A stretch of DNA of 64,000 bases from Capra hircus (GCF_001704415.2 NC_030808.1:132013089-132077088), one strand, 5' to 3'. Shown: positions 1-11,039, counted from the stretch's first letter. Numbers and translations: made by a program. The notes: generated by a model from the sequence alone, not told the origin.

Positions 1-1479
1 CATTATTTTAAATGTTGAATTTTGCACTGGAGCTTCCTGGCAAGAAAGCTGAATATGAGGAATGCTAAGGGAAAATCAGGAACAGATAGTAATTTAAGGA
101 GACTTTTGAAGGGCAATAATGTAGTAGAGAACACCACAGAGAGCTAAGAGCTGACCTATGGGTTGGAACAAAGAGGAGGCACTAGCAAAGGAATACAAAG
201 ACCAGAAAACCAGTTAGGTTGTAGATCCCAGGAATTGACTTAAAAAGTTGGGGGGGGGGTGGCACAGGGTTTCAAGAAGGAGATAAGGATTGGGTGTGCC
301 AAGAAAAATAGGATGAGAAAACGGTTGAAAGTTAGAACTTGTGGACTTTAAAGTGTAAATTCAGTTTGCCATTATGGGTTAGATTGATAAAAGGTAAGGA
401 ATAAGATGGAAGCAGGAGACTACTTCTTTTAAGAAATGTGACAGTGAAAAGAAGGTTGATATTACAGTAACTGGAGGTAGTAGTACACATTTTTAAAAAG
501 CCCTTGGAAACTGTTGAAAAACAGAAAGAAGTCAATGGCTACGATACTGAAGATATAAGATCCTAGGAAAGTAGTGGTGGGAGGAAAAGGAATGGACGAC
601 ATAGGTAGTCCTGGAAGAAGCACTGATGTTGGGGAGAAGGGGAGAGGGAGAATGAGTTAATTTGGTGAGAATTTGAAAGGTCATGAACACGGCGTGTCAA
701 CAAATATTTTAAGATGGAGAGAATATCAAACTGGAATTCCATGGCTCTGATCCCTGTTGACCAGATGATTTTATCTATTAGTATGGATCGGGACTGGCAC
801 CTTAACAAGGAAAATGAGAAACAGTTTGTAGAGAATACGATAGGAATTCATCCAAAGATGAGTTTATATATATATCAAGTGGGAGTGTGGTCACGACTTC
901 ATAGCCATCCAGGTAGAACTGGGGCTTCCTCCAGTGAAAAACCACACAGTGTGACCTTTGAGAGAGAAATCAGAAATAGGGATAATTTACTGGAGACTGA
1001 CCCTTAAGACTATAAAGGAGTCGAGCGATTCTAAGGCAATACAGAAATAGAGCTGGCTGGCTACAGTAACAAGAGAATTTAGTCATAATGGGGCTGATGA
1101 CCTGGGAGATTAAGGATTCACTTTTGTATTGAAAGTTTTGAGTGGGTGAAAGGTAGAAGCCACGATCAGGCAGAGGCGGGGGGTGGGGGGGAAGAGTAGG
1201 GAAAAGGCAACATTCAAAAGCATATTTTGGTCATGATCTCACGCTAGTCAATTGTTTCCCTTTTGGCAGCTAAACGGCTACGATTCTCCCGTCCATTTCA
1301 GAGCTACTGAGAAGAGTCCTAGGCTGTGGAAGGAGAAATCTGATTCCAAAGCGGAGGCTTTATTTTCTCAATCTACTTACATTCTTTTCTCACTAACTAG
1401 CCAATGCTGCCGCCTTATGCAAAGCCGGCACCACGGAAAGGATCTGCTTTAGAGGTAGTGACGACGCCAATCGGCCTGG
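1..1479. other. Non-coding flank upstream of the CpG island
   Basis: No gene is supported here. The sequence is AT-rich with a poly-G run near 249-259 and another G-rich patch near 1179-1190. Parts of 130-700 read like a badly decayed L2 LINE in minus orientation, judged by GA-rich phrasing only, so this is uncertain. An open frame at 714-1007 has no recognisable domain and is probably chance. Confidence 0.5.
1467..1471 (+). promoter_or_regulatory. CCAAT box (NF-Y type)
   Basis: CCAAT occurs at the upstream edge of the island. Two inverted copies (ATTGG) lie at 1942-1946 and 2172-2176. Multiple CCAAT boxes are typical of TATA-less CpG promoters. Confidence 0.45.
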
Positions 1480-1816
1480 GGCGCACAGTGTTGCGTCTAG
1501 ATGCACGGCGAGGGAGGTCCCAAACAGCTCTCAAAACCTTTTCACCCTCGCCCGGGAAAGCACCTCGTCAACAGTAGACAATAAATCGCTCGTACAATGC
1601 CAAGCTCTGAGGCCCTGGTTGACACCAGAAGAGGCGGGAGCGTGGTTTAGCGCTGCCACCCCTCCGCTTTTCTGCTGGGCGCTTTTCTGCAGAGGCGGGG
1701 GATGGGGTCAGCAAGGCCGGGCGGGGCTGCGGGGGTGCGCTAGTCCCGCGACCTGGGGAGGGGCCGCGGTGAAGGGGCCAGGGGCGGGTTTCCCTCCCAG
1801 GTCTCGGAAAAGCTCC

Positions 1817-1826
1817 AAAAATGGCG
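1817..1826 (+). promoter_or_regulatory. YY1-type initiator motif
   Basis: AAAATGGCGG matches the YY1 consensus AANATGGCG that often overlaps start sites of housekeeping genes. Any protein started at this ATG runs out of frame in the GC-rich island with no recognisable domain, so it is read as a factor site and not a start codon. Confidence 0.5.
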
Positions 1827-1862
1827 GGCGGCAACTCAGCTAGCGGGGCGCGCAGGCGCCAC

Positions 1863-1878
1863 CGCCGCCATCCTTCCG
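1863..1878 (-). promoter_or_regulatory. ETS/YY1 composite motif on the minus strand
   Basis: Read on the minus strand the site is GGAAGGATGGCGGCGG, an ETS core joined to a YY1 core. It faces the opposite way from the YY1 match at 1817-1826, about 40 bp away, which is the main hint of divergent initiation. Confidence 0.4.
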
Positions 1879-1941
1879 CCTGCCTTGGGCGGCCCACGAA
1901 CCATCCACAGCCCCCTCACGGAGAGGTATGCGCCGCTTGCG

Positions 1942-1946
1942 ATTGG
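1942..1946 (-). promoter_or_regulatory. Inverted CCAAT box
   Basis: ATTGG within GATTGGCTGA, a good NF-Y context, about 45 bp upstream of the E2F and NRF1 matches. NF-Y sites usually lie 60-100 bp upstream of initiation, which would place starts near 2.0-2.05 kb. Confidence 0.5.
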
Positions 1947-1988
1947 CTGAGCTGGGCCAGCGCTCCGGGCCGCCACGCAGCGGCCACG

Positions 1989-2016
1989 TTTCCCGCCCCG
2001 CTGGTGCGCGTGCGCG
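1989..2016 (+). promoter_or_regulatory. E2F and NRF1 motifs
   Basis: TTTCCCGC at 1989-1996 is a canonical E2F site. TGCGCGTGCGCG at 2005-2016 fits the NRF1 palindrome YGCGCRTGCGCR exactly. Both are frequent in cell-growth and housekeeping promoters. Motif presence does not prove occupancy. Confidence 0.5.
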
Positions 2017-2131
2017 CAATCCCCACAGGAAAGCGTTCGCGCGCGTCCCCGCCGCGGCCCCCAGCTCGCGCCTCAGCTCCCTCCCCTTTCCGGGTAGGCC
2101 CGTCCCGTCAGCGAAGCAGTAAGCACCGCGG

Positions 2132-2145
2132 CCAGCAGAGGGCGG
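2132..2145 (+). promoter_or_regulatory. CTCF core motif 1
   Basis: CCAGCAGAGGGCGG matches the CTCF core CCASYAGRKGGCRS at every position. A second match in the same orientation lies 58 bp downstream. CTCF sites at promoters often anchor chromatin loops. Confidence 0.55.
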
Positions 2146-2149
2146 TCCG

Positions 2150-2355
2150 GACCCAAGTCTGCAGCGGCGCCATTGGCGTGTGGAAAATGCCACCAGATGG
2201 CGGGTTAGGATTGCAGCTCCGTTGAAGGCGCGGCCCCCGCTCCCGAACCCCCGGCGACCACCCCGTAACAACCCCCCCACATCGGGAATAACACACCGGA
2301 GACTTTTGGGGGGAAACTAGGTCGACGGCTGGCGGTGCCCGGATGGGCAGCTGAG
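2150..2355 (+). other. Putative untranslated first exon of an unidentified plus-strand gene
   Basis: The 3' boundary is what the sequence supports. GCTGAG at 2350-2355 is followed by GTGAGCG, a near-consensus splice donor (MAG|GTRAGT). The 5' end is not known; 2150 is nominal and placed downstream of the NF-Y, E2F and NRF1 matches. ATGs exist (for example at 2188 and 2343), but no frame reads as a known protein, so the exon is taken as 5' UTR. I do not recognise the gene. No convincing second exon was found in the next 61 kb, which implies a very long first intron running off the window, or a non-coding transcript. The strong minus-strand bias of L1 fragments downstream fits plus-strand transcription. 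Confidence 0.5.
2190..2203 (+). promoter_or_regulatory. CTCF core motif 2
   Basis: CCACCAGATGGCGG also fits CCASYAGRKGGCRS at every position and has the same orientation as the match at 2132-2145. It overlaps an ATGGCGG YY1-like core, so either factor could use it. Confidence 0.55.
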
Positions 2356-2440
2356 GTGAGCGCGGGCGGCGGCGACGGCGGCGGGGGGCGGGAAAGAGGG
2401 GGAATGCGGCGGCAGCGGCGCGGGGGCTGGAAGCGCCGAT

Positions 2441-2452
2441 CCAAGATGGAGG
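2441..2452 (+). promoter_or_regulatory. YY1-like motif downstream of the donor
   Basis: CCAAGATGGAGG resembles the YY1 core AAGATGGC with one change. It lies about 85 bp inside the presumed intron and could mark an alternative start. No good splice donor follows it within the island. Confidence 0.3.
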
Positions 2453-3075
2453 CCGGGCGAGAGCGAGAGAGCGCGAGCGGAGAGCGGGCGGGCCGGGCGC
2501 GGGCCCCGCGCGGGGGAGGGAGGCCGCGCAGGCCTGTGCGGGGCGCGGCGGTCGCCGGCCGTCCGGGCGCCAGCGGGGACGGCTGTGGGCGCGGCGGGCA
2601 CCCCGGAACCCTAGTCGCTCCGCACCCCTCCCGCGGGCCCCGAAAATTGTGCCCCCGCCCGCTCGGGCACTACGGCGACGGGCGCGGAAGCCTTTGTGGC
2701 GCGCTCGGGCCCGCCGCCAAGCCCGCCCTCCGCCCCCCCGCTCGGACTCTCGGGACTCGCCCGCGCCCGGCGGGGCCGGGCCGAGGCGGGCTGGTGCGAA
2801 TGCCATCCGCCGCCCTGCGTTTCTGCGGTGTTTTAGCGGCGGCGGCGTCGTCACATGACAACGAGCTCGCCTCGGCTGAGGGGCCTGGGGGTCGCTCGGC
2901 GAGGCGACCGGCCCAGGCCTCTTCTCAATGGGGAGGAGCGGGGGGCTGGCGCCTGGGGCAGAGGGGATGTCAAAGCCGGGCTTTCCCGCTATCTGCCCTC
3001 CCCGCCCCCGACGGAGGCCTCCTTGAGAAACGTGTGCAGGCCGGAGCACTGCCCCGCTAGTTTTCCAGCCCCCCG

Positions 3076-4271
3076 GGAGACGAGGCCAATAAAAGTTGTT
3101 TTCCCTCCTTTCTCGGGGTGGGGGCGGGGTGAAGAGCTGGGAAACGGGAGTGCTTGGAGTGGAACCTGGGCCTCGATCGGAGAGTCCAAACTGGGTGCTT
3201 CTTGGGTGCTGTGGGGACTGAGAAATTTTCAGGTTTTAGGATTGTCACGTCACCTCTTCTACCTACATTTGAAATGTTACCGATTCTCTTCATATTGCAG
3301 AGAATCGTGCCCCGGGAGTGTAAAGCAGGGGATGGTTTTGGGCACTTACAGTTTCAAAACAATGCTGTTTGTATGCGACGATAGCGAATTACTTGCTGTT
3401 AGTCGATGTTAAGATGATGTGTATAGTTTATTCTCGTGATTGTGACTAGAGAGGAGTTTTTTCTTTCATCTCTTCGCGAACGTAGTGTTTATGAAAGTAT
3501 TTGACATGGCATAAAGAAAGTTGTGTGACTTAACGTGGTATTTGACTCCATCTTTTAGATTTTCATGTGCCTTTTTAAGAAAATTGCAAATTCTGATGGT
3601 GAAGCAGTTAGGAAAATAAAGATTCAGAACAGTGAAAATAAAAACAACTTGTGTATTGTATTGAATAGTGTACCTTGTACTCATGTTTATACTGTACGAA
3701 AAATTCAGGCTAAAAAAATTTACTCCAGGGAGGAAATAGCGAAAAGTTCGGGAAGGTTGTTTACTTGCTCTCAGTCTTTGAGAATAGTTATAACACAAGT
3801 AGTTTGCTATCTAAATAAAGTACTAAAAAAACCGACAGAGTTTTGATACCGTTTTTTCTTTATATTTCAAAACGTACATTAAGTTTACTCCGGTGGTCTA
3901 TCAATGGTCATTTTAACAACCAAGCTGCTTTGATTAGAAATTCCTCAATATCCACTTCAGTTTTGATATTCTGGCAAAACTTAGGGGTATTGAAATAGAT
4001 GTGAAATATGGAAAATTGTTATTTTCCATATGGAAAATGTTGTTAGAATTGCTTCCTTTGAACACAGTATGCAAGTACTGTTGATTTGAATAACTGTCTT
4101 AAAACCTTAAGGGGGCTGTGGTAGGAAGAGAGCCCAGGACTGAAGTTATTTTAAACTTTTCCTAGGTATTTGATCTTTGAGGGGTCGCTGTTTTAACCTT
4201 ACTTTCCTTATCACTAAAATGAAAAATTTTGGATTGTATTAGCTTTCCTTTTATGTATAGCGAGGTACCAC
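3076..4271. other. Intron-like flank downstream of the island
   Basis: Mostly unique sequence with declining CpG content. An acceptor-like stretch ends TTCATATTGCAG at about 3300, but the following sequence has no recognisable coding content and no clear donor, so an exon is not called. A minus-strand GTAAGT lies at 3344-3349. No repeat family was recognised. Confidence 0.4.
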
Positions 4272-4287
4272 ACATTTAGTAGCTTCA

Positions 4288-5164
4288 GTTCAGTTGCTCA
4301 GTCGTGTCCGACTCTTTGTGACCCCATGAACCGCAGCATGCCAGGCCTCTCTGTCCATCACCAACTCCCGGAGTTCAGTCAAGCTCATGTCCATTGAGTC
4401 CGTGATGCCATCCAACCATTTCATCCACTGTCGTCCCCTTCTCCTCCTGCCCTCAATCTTTCCCAGCATTAGAGTCTTTTCCAATGAGTCAGCTCTTCAC
4501 ATCACGTGGCCAAAGTATTGGAGTTTCAGCTTCAACATCAGTCCTTCCAGTGAACACCCAGGACTATCTTCTTTAGGATGGACTGGTTGGATCTCCTTCC
4601 TTCCAGTCCAAGGGACTCTCAAGAATCTTCTCCAGCACCACAGTTCAAAAGCATCAATTCTTCGGCGCTCTGCATTCTTTATAGTCCAGCTCTCCCATCC
4701 ATACATGACTACTGGAAAAACCATAGCCTTGACTAGATGGACCTTTGTTGGCAAAGTAATGTCTCTGCTTTTGAATATGCTGTCCAGGTTGGTCATAACT
4801 TTCCTTCCAAGGAGTAAGCATCTTTTAATTTCATGGCTGCAGTCACTATCTGCAGTGATTTTGGAGCTCAGAAAAATAAAGTTAGCCACTGTTTCCACTG
4901 TCTCCCCATCTTTTTGTCATGAAGTGTTGGGGCCAAATGCCATGATCTTCATTTTCTGAATGTTGAGCTTTAAGCCAACTTTTTCACTCTCCTCTTTCAC
5001 TTTCATCAAGAGGCTCTTTAGTTCTTCACTTTCTGCCATAAGGGTGGTGTTATCTGTGTATCTCAGGTTATTGATATTTCTCCTGGCAATTTTGATTCCA
5101 GCTTGTGCTTCATCCAGCCCAGTGTTTCTCCTGATGTACTCTGCATATAAGTTAAATGCAGAGT
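4288..5164 (-). mobile_element. BovB LINE, 5'-truncated, minus
   Basis: The plus strand begins with the inverted BovB tail (TTCAGTTGCTCAGTCG) and reads back through the 3' part of the reverse transcriptase. Minus-strand fragments at 4917-5168 and 4497-4898 carry the palm and C-terminal region, and the catalytic box reads YTDN where active RTE elements have YADD. Frames are broken. It is flanked by a 16-bp target duplication with one mismatch, at 4272-4287 and 5165-5180 (ACATTTAG(T/C)AGCTTCA), so both ends are fixed. Confidence 0.95.
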
Positions 5165-5184
5165 ACATTTAGCAGCTTCAACAA

Positions 5185-5770
5185 CACCTATTTATTATCT
5201 CACAGTTTATATAGGTGAGGAATCTGGGTACTTTGTAGTGGGGCTTTCTGTTCCACGTTTCACCTGGCTAAAATCAGGATGTTGGGTGTGTTGGCTCAGT
5301 TCTTATCTGAGGCTTAGGACTTTCTTCCATGCTCACTACTTGTTGGCAGAATTTCCTTGTGGCTGTATGACTGGAGTCACCGTCTTCTATCTAGCTGTTG
5401 GCAAGACTTTCTCACTTCCTTACCACATGTTCATATAGGCATTTTCACGTCATGACTTTTTGCTTTCATCCAGGCAAGTAAAAGTAAGTTGCTCTGGCTT
5501 CCTCTGTCTTTGTCCTCTGGACTCCCTTAGGAGACTCCTTTTTAAAGCCGATCTAATTAGATCAGACCTACTCAGGATGATCTTTTTGATGAACTCAACT
5601 GATTAGGGACCTTAAGTACATATGCAAAAATCTATTTGCCATATAGCAATCACAGGAGTGATACCCCATTATAATTACAGGTCTCTCCCACACTGTAGGG
5701 TTGCTAATGAGGGTGAGTCACTGTGGTTTGTTAGAATTTTGCTTGCTATGGGGACAGAAGTATCTTTACA
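5185..5770. repeat. Old interspersed repeat, family unresolved
   Basis: The stretch opening with a phrase like TTTATTATCTCACAGTTT and closing near 5.77 kb resembles a widespread old mammalian repeat in wording and order. I cannot place its family or strand. No gene is seen. Confidence 0.35.
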
Positions 5771-5949
5771 CTTTAGAATCTTTATGTACAAGAAGACCAC
5801 TAGGCAAAGCAGTAATCCCACTTGATAAGTTTACTCATACTTGTTTTGTCTTCATGCTTTTTCCTCTTTGTATTTCCTGGTACCTCAGTTGAAGTGCCTC
5901 CCTCTATAAAAAGATTTTATTGCATATAGTGAATAGTAATAGTGAATAG

Positions 5950-6139
5950 TGAAGTCGCTCAGTCGTGTCCGAATCTTTGTGACCCTGTGGACTGTAGCTT
6001 ACCAGGCTCCTCTGTCCATGCGATTTTCCAGGCAATAGTCCTGGAGTGGATTGCCATTTCCTTCTCCAGGGAATCTTCCCAACTCAGGGATCGAACCCAG
6101 CTCTCCCACATTGTAGACAGACGCTTTACTGTCTGTGCC
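5950..6139 (-). mobile_element. Bov-tA SINE, minus
   Basis: A near full-length bovid tRNA-derived SINE read from its 3' end: GAAGTCGCTCAGTCGTGTCC first, then the inverted tRNA-like head ending near CTTTACTGTCTGTGCC. The left flank has a short TAGTGAA(TAG) repeat (about 5926-5952) that merges with the SINE tail. The overlapping plus-strand frame at 5942-6313 is a SINE artefact. Confidence 0.9.
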
Positions 6140-6444
6140 AATTATTCCATACAGAGGAAATTAAAAATAAAAATTAAAAAGTTAAGTAGAAAGGCAAAAA
6201 GAGAACAGTGGAGATTATGCAGTTTTCATTATTGCCTGATACCTATTGTTTTACTCATTTTAGGAATGAGATTGAATCTCAGGGAAGTTAAGAAATTTAA
6301 ATGGCTAAGATGACCCTCCTATTAAGTGGCAGGTAGATTCATAAACTTATTACATCAGACAGTTGCTGTGGTATGATTGGTCCAGTTACTTTTGAAGAGA
6401 GAATTATGAAAAAGAATAATTATTTAAAATGGAGTACAGATATT

Positions 6445-6617
6445 GAAAAGTGTTAGTTGCTGAACCATGTCCTACTCTTTGCAACCCCATGGACTATAGC
6501 CCACCAGGCTCCTCTGTCCATGGAATTCTCCAGGCTTGAATACTGGAGTGGGTTGCCATTTCCTTCTCCAGGGAATCTCCCTTGCCCAGGGATCGAACCT
6601 AGGTCAACTGGTGGACA
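6445..6617 (-). mobile_element. Bov-tA SINE, minus
   Basis: Inverted Bov-tA with its tail near GTTGCTGAACCATGTCC and body through the TCGAACCTAGGTC block (inverted B-box region). The head is cut short. Confidence 0.88.
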
Positions 6618-6619
6618 AA

Positions 6620-7539
6620 GAGGGGAGCAAAAATTGGTCATGGTATATTGGAGGTTTCACAGTCTAAGAAGCAAAATATCTTCAAAAGAACGCAATTTAG
6701 TTAAGAATAAGATTTAGAGACTATAACCAGGAGTTAAAATTGTTCAGGAGATACAGCTAAATTTCTTAATAGAGAGGTGATAAAGTAAGGGCTTGGTAGA
6801 TCTTTGTTAGCTGAATTAAAATATGTCTCTAGAATTTATATGATGCTTGCTACTGTGATACTGTAGGGAAAAGAAGGAAGCAGAGAACTAAGAGGATGCT
6901 CTTGCGTAAGCCTAGGAAAGAGATGATTCTTGAGGTGGGAATAAGGATGTGTCTATAGAGAAGAAGGGATCAGTTTTTTGTCATTTTGGTAGTCAAGAGG
7001 ACAGGATCCCAACTTCTTTAGTGCTGAGAGAAACCTTGTTATTGACAAATGAGATTCTTTTTAATTGAGCTTAAAGTAGGTCATAGGCGAGTTGGTTTTA
7101 TAGAATCTTTTCTCTGTGTACTAATTCACACCTATTGCTTCTTTCAAGTTTCTTCCCCTTTTCTGTGTTCTTGCCAGTTAGTGCTTAAAGGACAGTCAGT
7201 CCTGCCTTCTTTATAGGATACATTCCTTTGTGCTGTGAGCCTAAATGATGCACTAGTTAGTCCTCCAAATTTCTCTGTAGAGTTTTGCTGCAATTAAACA
7301 GCTCTATAGATGGCTTTTAACTTACTGGAAGCACAAAGTTACAAAAACATTTTATGTTGTGACCCAGTACAAACACACACACAATAGAAATAACACTTAA
7401 CCTTCATGCAGTTCATGCTGATATATTGTATATATTTTTGAAACTAAGAATGCTGGTTACAGCTCACTTATGTGATTTACAGCAACCCTTTCACTTGGCT
7501 GAATTATAATCTCATTGTTAATTGGGAGAGTGCGAAGTA
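6620..7539. other. Unique or unclassified DNA
   Basis: No gene is seen. A short stretch near 6880-6970 resembles decayed L2, but this is weak. Confidence 0.4.
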
Positions 7540-7840
7540 AGACCAAACCATAAGAAATCATTTCACTTCCGTCACATTGGCAACTACTAAAAATTCTGAT
7601 AATATCAAGTGTTGCTGAGAATGTGGGGAAATTAGCCTACCACTTTTGGAGGGACATAGTCATTTTGTAAAAGAAAGTGACTTTTGTAGTAGTAGAATAC
7701 ATGTACGTTAACCTAGTAATTATGTTTTTGTCTTTTTATTCCTAATGAGAGAAATTCTTGTATGCTGGGTTATGTGAAACAAAAATGTTTGCAATAGCCA
7801 AAATTTAGCAACAAAGTGTTCATCATTCTACCACTGCTTT
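7540..7840 (+). mobile_element. Ancient L1 3' ORF2 fragment, plus
   Basis: Wording such as AATGTGGGGAAATTAGC and GCAATAGCCAAAATTTAGC matches the sense strand of the L1 ORF2 3' region. It is one of only two plus-strand L1 pieces in the window. Confidence 0.65.
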
Positions 7841-7959
7841 TCAAATACCATTGGTGATTTTCAAATGATAAAATAATCTTGATTTGTAGGATAACCTCAC
7901 TTGGTCACAGTGTACTATCTCTTTTATATTTAATGTTTTGCTAGAATTTGGGTATATTT

Positions 7960-9270
7960 TTTCATCAGGAATATTATTTTGTAGTTTTCTTAGGTTGTAA
8001 TGTCTTTGTCAGGTTTCAGTATTTGGATTATGATACTCTTAAAAGTACGGGTGTTCCCTCTACTTACTGAAAGACCTTGTCAAATATTCCTTGACTGGTA
8101 GAATTCATCAGTGATACCGTTTAGAGTTAAATTTTTTAATTTTTTTGTAGGGCAACTTTTGGTAAATTCAAATTCTTTTTTGTTTTTAATTGGACATAGA
8201 TTTTGTTTCATCTTTTGTCAGTTTTGGAATTCCCTTGTCATCTTTAGGATGTTTGTAGGATTTGTATCGATACCTCTTTAATTTCTGGTGTTATTAATGT
8301 GTTCTTTCTTTTTTTTTCTTAACCAGTCTGATTCTTAGTTTATCTGTATATCTTTTCAAAAATAACAATGCTGGTTTGCTCCGTTTGTCTTTTCTCTCTC
8401 ATTTTTCTCCTGTTGTTTATAATTTTCTTTTCTCCATGTATTTTGCTTCTCCTTTTCTAGCTTCTTAAAGTGGTCAGAGATTTCAGACATTTCTTGTTTT
8501 CTAATTTAAATGTGCAAAGCTCTAGATTTTCTTCTAAGTACTGCAGTTGCCTACAGATTTTGATATTCTTATTATCATTTACTTTGGAATAGTTTCTAAC
8601 TTGCTTTGTGATTTCTTTGTTGACCCAGGGATTATTAAAAAGTTTTGTTTAATTTTCAAATATTTGGCATTATTTTAGATATCTTGTTATTGATTTTTAA
8701 CAGTTTCATTTTGAGGCTTGAGATACATGCTGTATAATTTTAATCTTTTCAAATGTATAGAACGTTGAGTTATGGTTCATCATGTGGTTTATATTAATGT
8801 ACTTTTCACACTTGAAAAAAAATATATGTTCTGCAGTTGTATGGTATACTATTCTGTAAATATCAGTTAGATTCAGGTGTTTTGGTAGCATTTTTCAAAT
8901 CATTTTTGTCTACTGGTTTTTTTTTTTTTGGTCTAGTTATATCAGTTGCTGAGAGGGATGTTAAAATAGCTAACTGTGACTGTGGAATTACCTATTTCCC
9001 CCTTAATTTTGTTGCTTTTTGCCTCAGTATTTTGAAGCTCTATTTCTAGGCACATTCAGTTAATACAGCCACTCTAATTTTCTTGAGCTTACTGTTTCTG
9101 TAGTGTATTTTCTTCTATCCAGTTACTTAAAATTTTTCTTTGTGTTTAAAATGTACCTCTTGAAGGCAGCATATAGTTGAGTTTTGCTTTTTTAAAAATC
9201 CATTCTGACAGTGTGGAAGTGGCATCTTTCAGTTTGATTGCATTGATTATGTACTTATGCCTGTCAAAAA
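7960..9270 (-). mobile_element. Ancient L1 ORF2 segment, minus
   Basis: Long T-rich antisense L1 text, including the TAGAATTCATCAGTGA and TTGACCCAGGGATTATTAAA blocks, corresponds to mid-ORF2. Heavily decayed with no usable frame. Confidence 0.8.
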
Positions 9271-9483
9271 ATGCAGAAGTTCTAAGATTTTACTGAGATT
9301 TAGCTTGCTAACAAGTTAACCTGTTACAGTTGAAGGGAGTCATGAGACTCCTTGGTGAGAGATGAACAGTGCACTACAGCAGTAACAGCAGCCACAGCAT
9401 CAGCATTAGTGTCAGATCTTGGAGCCCCGCTTTGTACATGGTAGAGGGAAGATGTGACACCCACAAGTGTGTTGGGTTGTGTT

Positions 9484-9969
9484 CAGTTCAGTTCAGTCGC
9501 TCAGTTGTGTCCGACTCTTTGCGACCCCATGAATTGCAGCACGCCAGGCCTCCCTGTCCATCACCGTCTCCTGGAGTTCACTCAAACTCACATTCATCGA
9601 GTCGGTGATGCCATCCAGCCATCTCATCCTCTGTCATCCCCTTTTCCTCCTGCCCCCAATCCCTCCCAGCAGCAGAGTCTTTTCCAGTGAGTCAACTCTT
9701 TTCATCAGGTGGCCAAAGTACTGGAGTTTCAGCTTTAGCATCAGTCCTTCCAAAGAACACCTAGGGCTGATCTCCTCTAGAATGGACTGGTTGGAGTCTC
9801 CAAGGGACTCTCAAGAGTCTTCTCCAACACCACAGTTCAAAAGCATCAATTCTTTGGCGCTCAGCTTTCTTCACAGTCCAACTCTCACATCCATACATGA
9901 TCACAGGAAAAACCATATCCTTGACTAGATGGACCTTTGTTGGCAAAGTAATGTCTCTGCTTTTCAGTA
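9484..9969 (-). mobile_element. BovB LINE 3' fragment, minus
   Basis: The inverted BovB tail (CAGTTCAGTCGCTCAG) is followed by the RT C-terminal region and stops within the CTGCTTTTCAGTAT block. An 11-bp perfect target duplication TGGGTTGTGTT at 9473-9483 and 9970-9980 fixes both ends. Confidence 0.95.
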
Positions 9970-9980
9970 TGGGTTGTGTT

Positions 9981-10379
9981 AGAGGAGAGGAATCCCAAGC
10001 TTAGAGAAACTCGTATTTTTATAATGGGTTATAAGCATACCTCTCCTTTTCTCTGAGAGAGATGCTATTTCTCTTTCCCAAGATAATTCACTCTACAAAT
10101 ATACTTGAAAACATTGGATCAAAGACAATTGGTGTCTCTGTTTTCAAGATAGGCAGAAAAACTAGAGACCCATAGAAAATTCTTTCAAAACTGCCCGGTG
10201 AATTTTCTCAATTTCCCCTACGTAGCTTAGATTTTTCTTTTCTTTGTTAGATGGCCCCAGCCTAGCTTTCCAGCTCTGTTTCTGCACTGTACTTCTCTCT
10301 GGGTTTTATGCTCTCACTAGATTGATTTCATACTTTATTCCATGTCCCTCACGTCTTTGTTCTGGTGTATAATGTGTAT
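9981..10379. other. Unclassified non-coding DNA
   Basis: No gene, RNA or repeat recognised. Confidence 0.4.
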
Positions 10380-10480
10380 GTAAGGAACACTCATTGAGTA
10401 TTTACTGTGTAGCAATAAATATTTTGCAATAACCCTGTGAAGAAGTTACATTGCTATTATCTGTTTTAAAGGTTAGGTTA
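10380..10480 (-). repeat. MIR SINE fragment, minus
   Basis: CATTGAGTATTTACTGTG followed by an ACAATAACCC-like block is the inverted 3' half of a MIR element, heavily diverged. Confidence 0.5.
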
Positions 10481-10844
10481 AATTTAGTTATTTAAATTAA
10501 CTAAATAAGTTTATTAGGTTTGATTAAGTCTCTCATGTTTGTGATGAGGGAGAGATACATTATAGAGAATCCTTTGACTTCTTGATGTTAGTGATAGTTA
10601 CATGGTGTGCTCACTTCATAATTCTTTAAACTGTTATTTAGATTTTATGTATTATGCCATATAATTGATGTATTTCCCAAAGAAAGGAAAAACAGAAAAA
10701 GGAAGTAAACACTGAGCTATAGAATCTATTTCATGTCTTCCTGATATCTTCACCCTCTTTGTATTTTCATTTATTGCAGATATATTATTGGCACAGTAAT
10801 GTTTGGTAAGTGATGGAGTTCATAAGGCATGGTATTTTGTAGAC

Positions 10845-10930
10845 AACTTGTTGCAAGGCCACGCAACTAATAAATGAGAGAGTCAGGATTTAAACCTGCT
10901 TACTTTCAGAACCCACAATTTAAATCTCTT
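10845..10930 (-). repeat. MIR SINE fragment, minus
   Basis: The block AGAGTCAGGATTTAAACC is the inverted MIR core next to its B box. The preceding AAGGCCACGCAACTAATAA is the matching core text. Confidence 0.6.
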
Positions 10931-11039
10931 AAAAGCGCATTTTAATCTCAACCTTATTTATGCTGTTTGAACTCTTTTGCATTTTGAAGTGTATCTTACA
11001 GAGATTTGGTTTTCTTTCCTTTTCCGTCATATAACAGTC

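Larger units (their letters stand above)
1480..3075. promoter_or_regulatory. CpG island promoter
   Basis: GC content and CpG density rise sharply against the AT-rich surroundings and fall away again past about 3.1 kb. There is no TATA box. The island holds CCAAT boxes, E2F, NRF1, YY1 and CTCF-type motifs, the usual make-up of a broad housekeeping promoter. A strong plus-strand splice donor lies at 2355/2356. YY1-type matches on both strands around 1.82-1.88 kb allow a bidirectional promoter, but no minus-strand exon could be supported. Confidence 0.9.

Noticed and set aside
714..1007. 97-aa plus-strand frame
   Set aside because: No domain or splice or promoter context. The length is within chance expectation.
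2108..3049. Long minus-strand open frame (313 aa) in the CpG island
   Set aside because: GC-rich DNA has few stops. The product is Pro/Arg/Ala low-complexity with no domain, and overlapping frames are equally open on both strands.
2335..3060. Plus-strand 241-aa frame in the island
   Set aside because: It runs straight through the strong splice donor at 2355/2356 and is Gly/Arg-rich with no recognisable homology.
3289..3420. Possible second exon after an acceptor-like TTCATATTGCAG
   Set aside because: No good donor downstream and no coding signal. Left as a note only.
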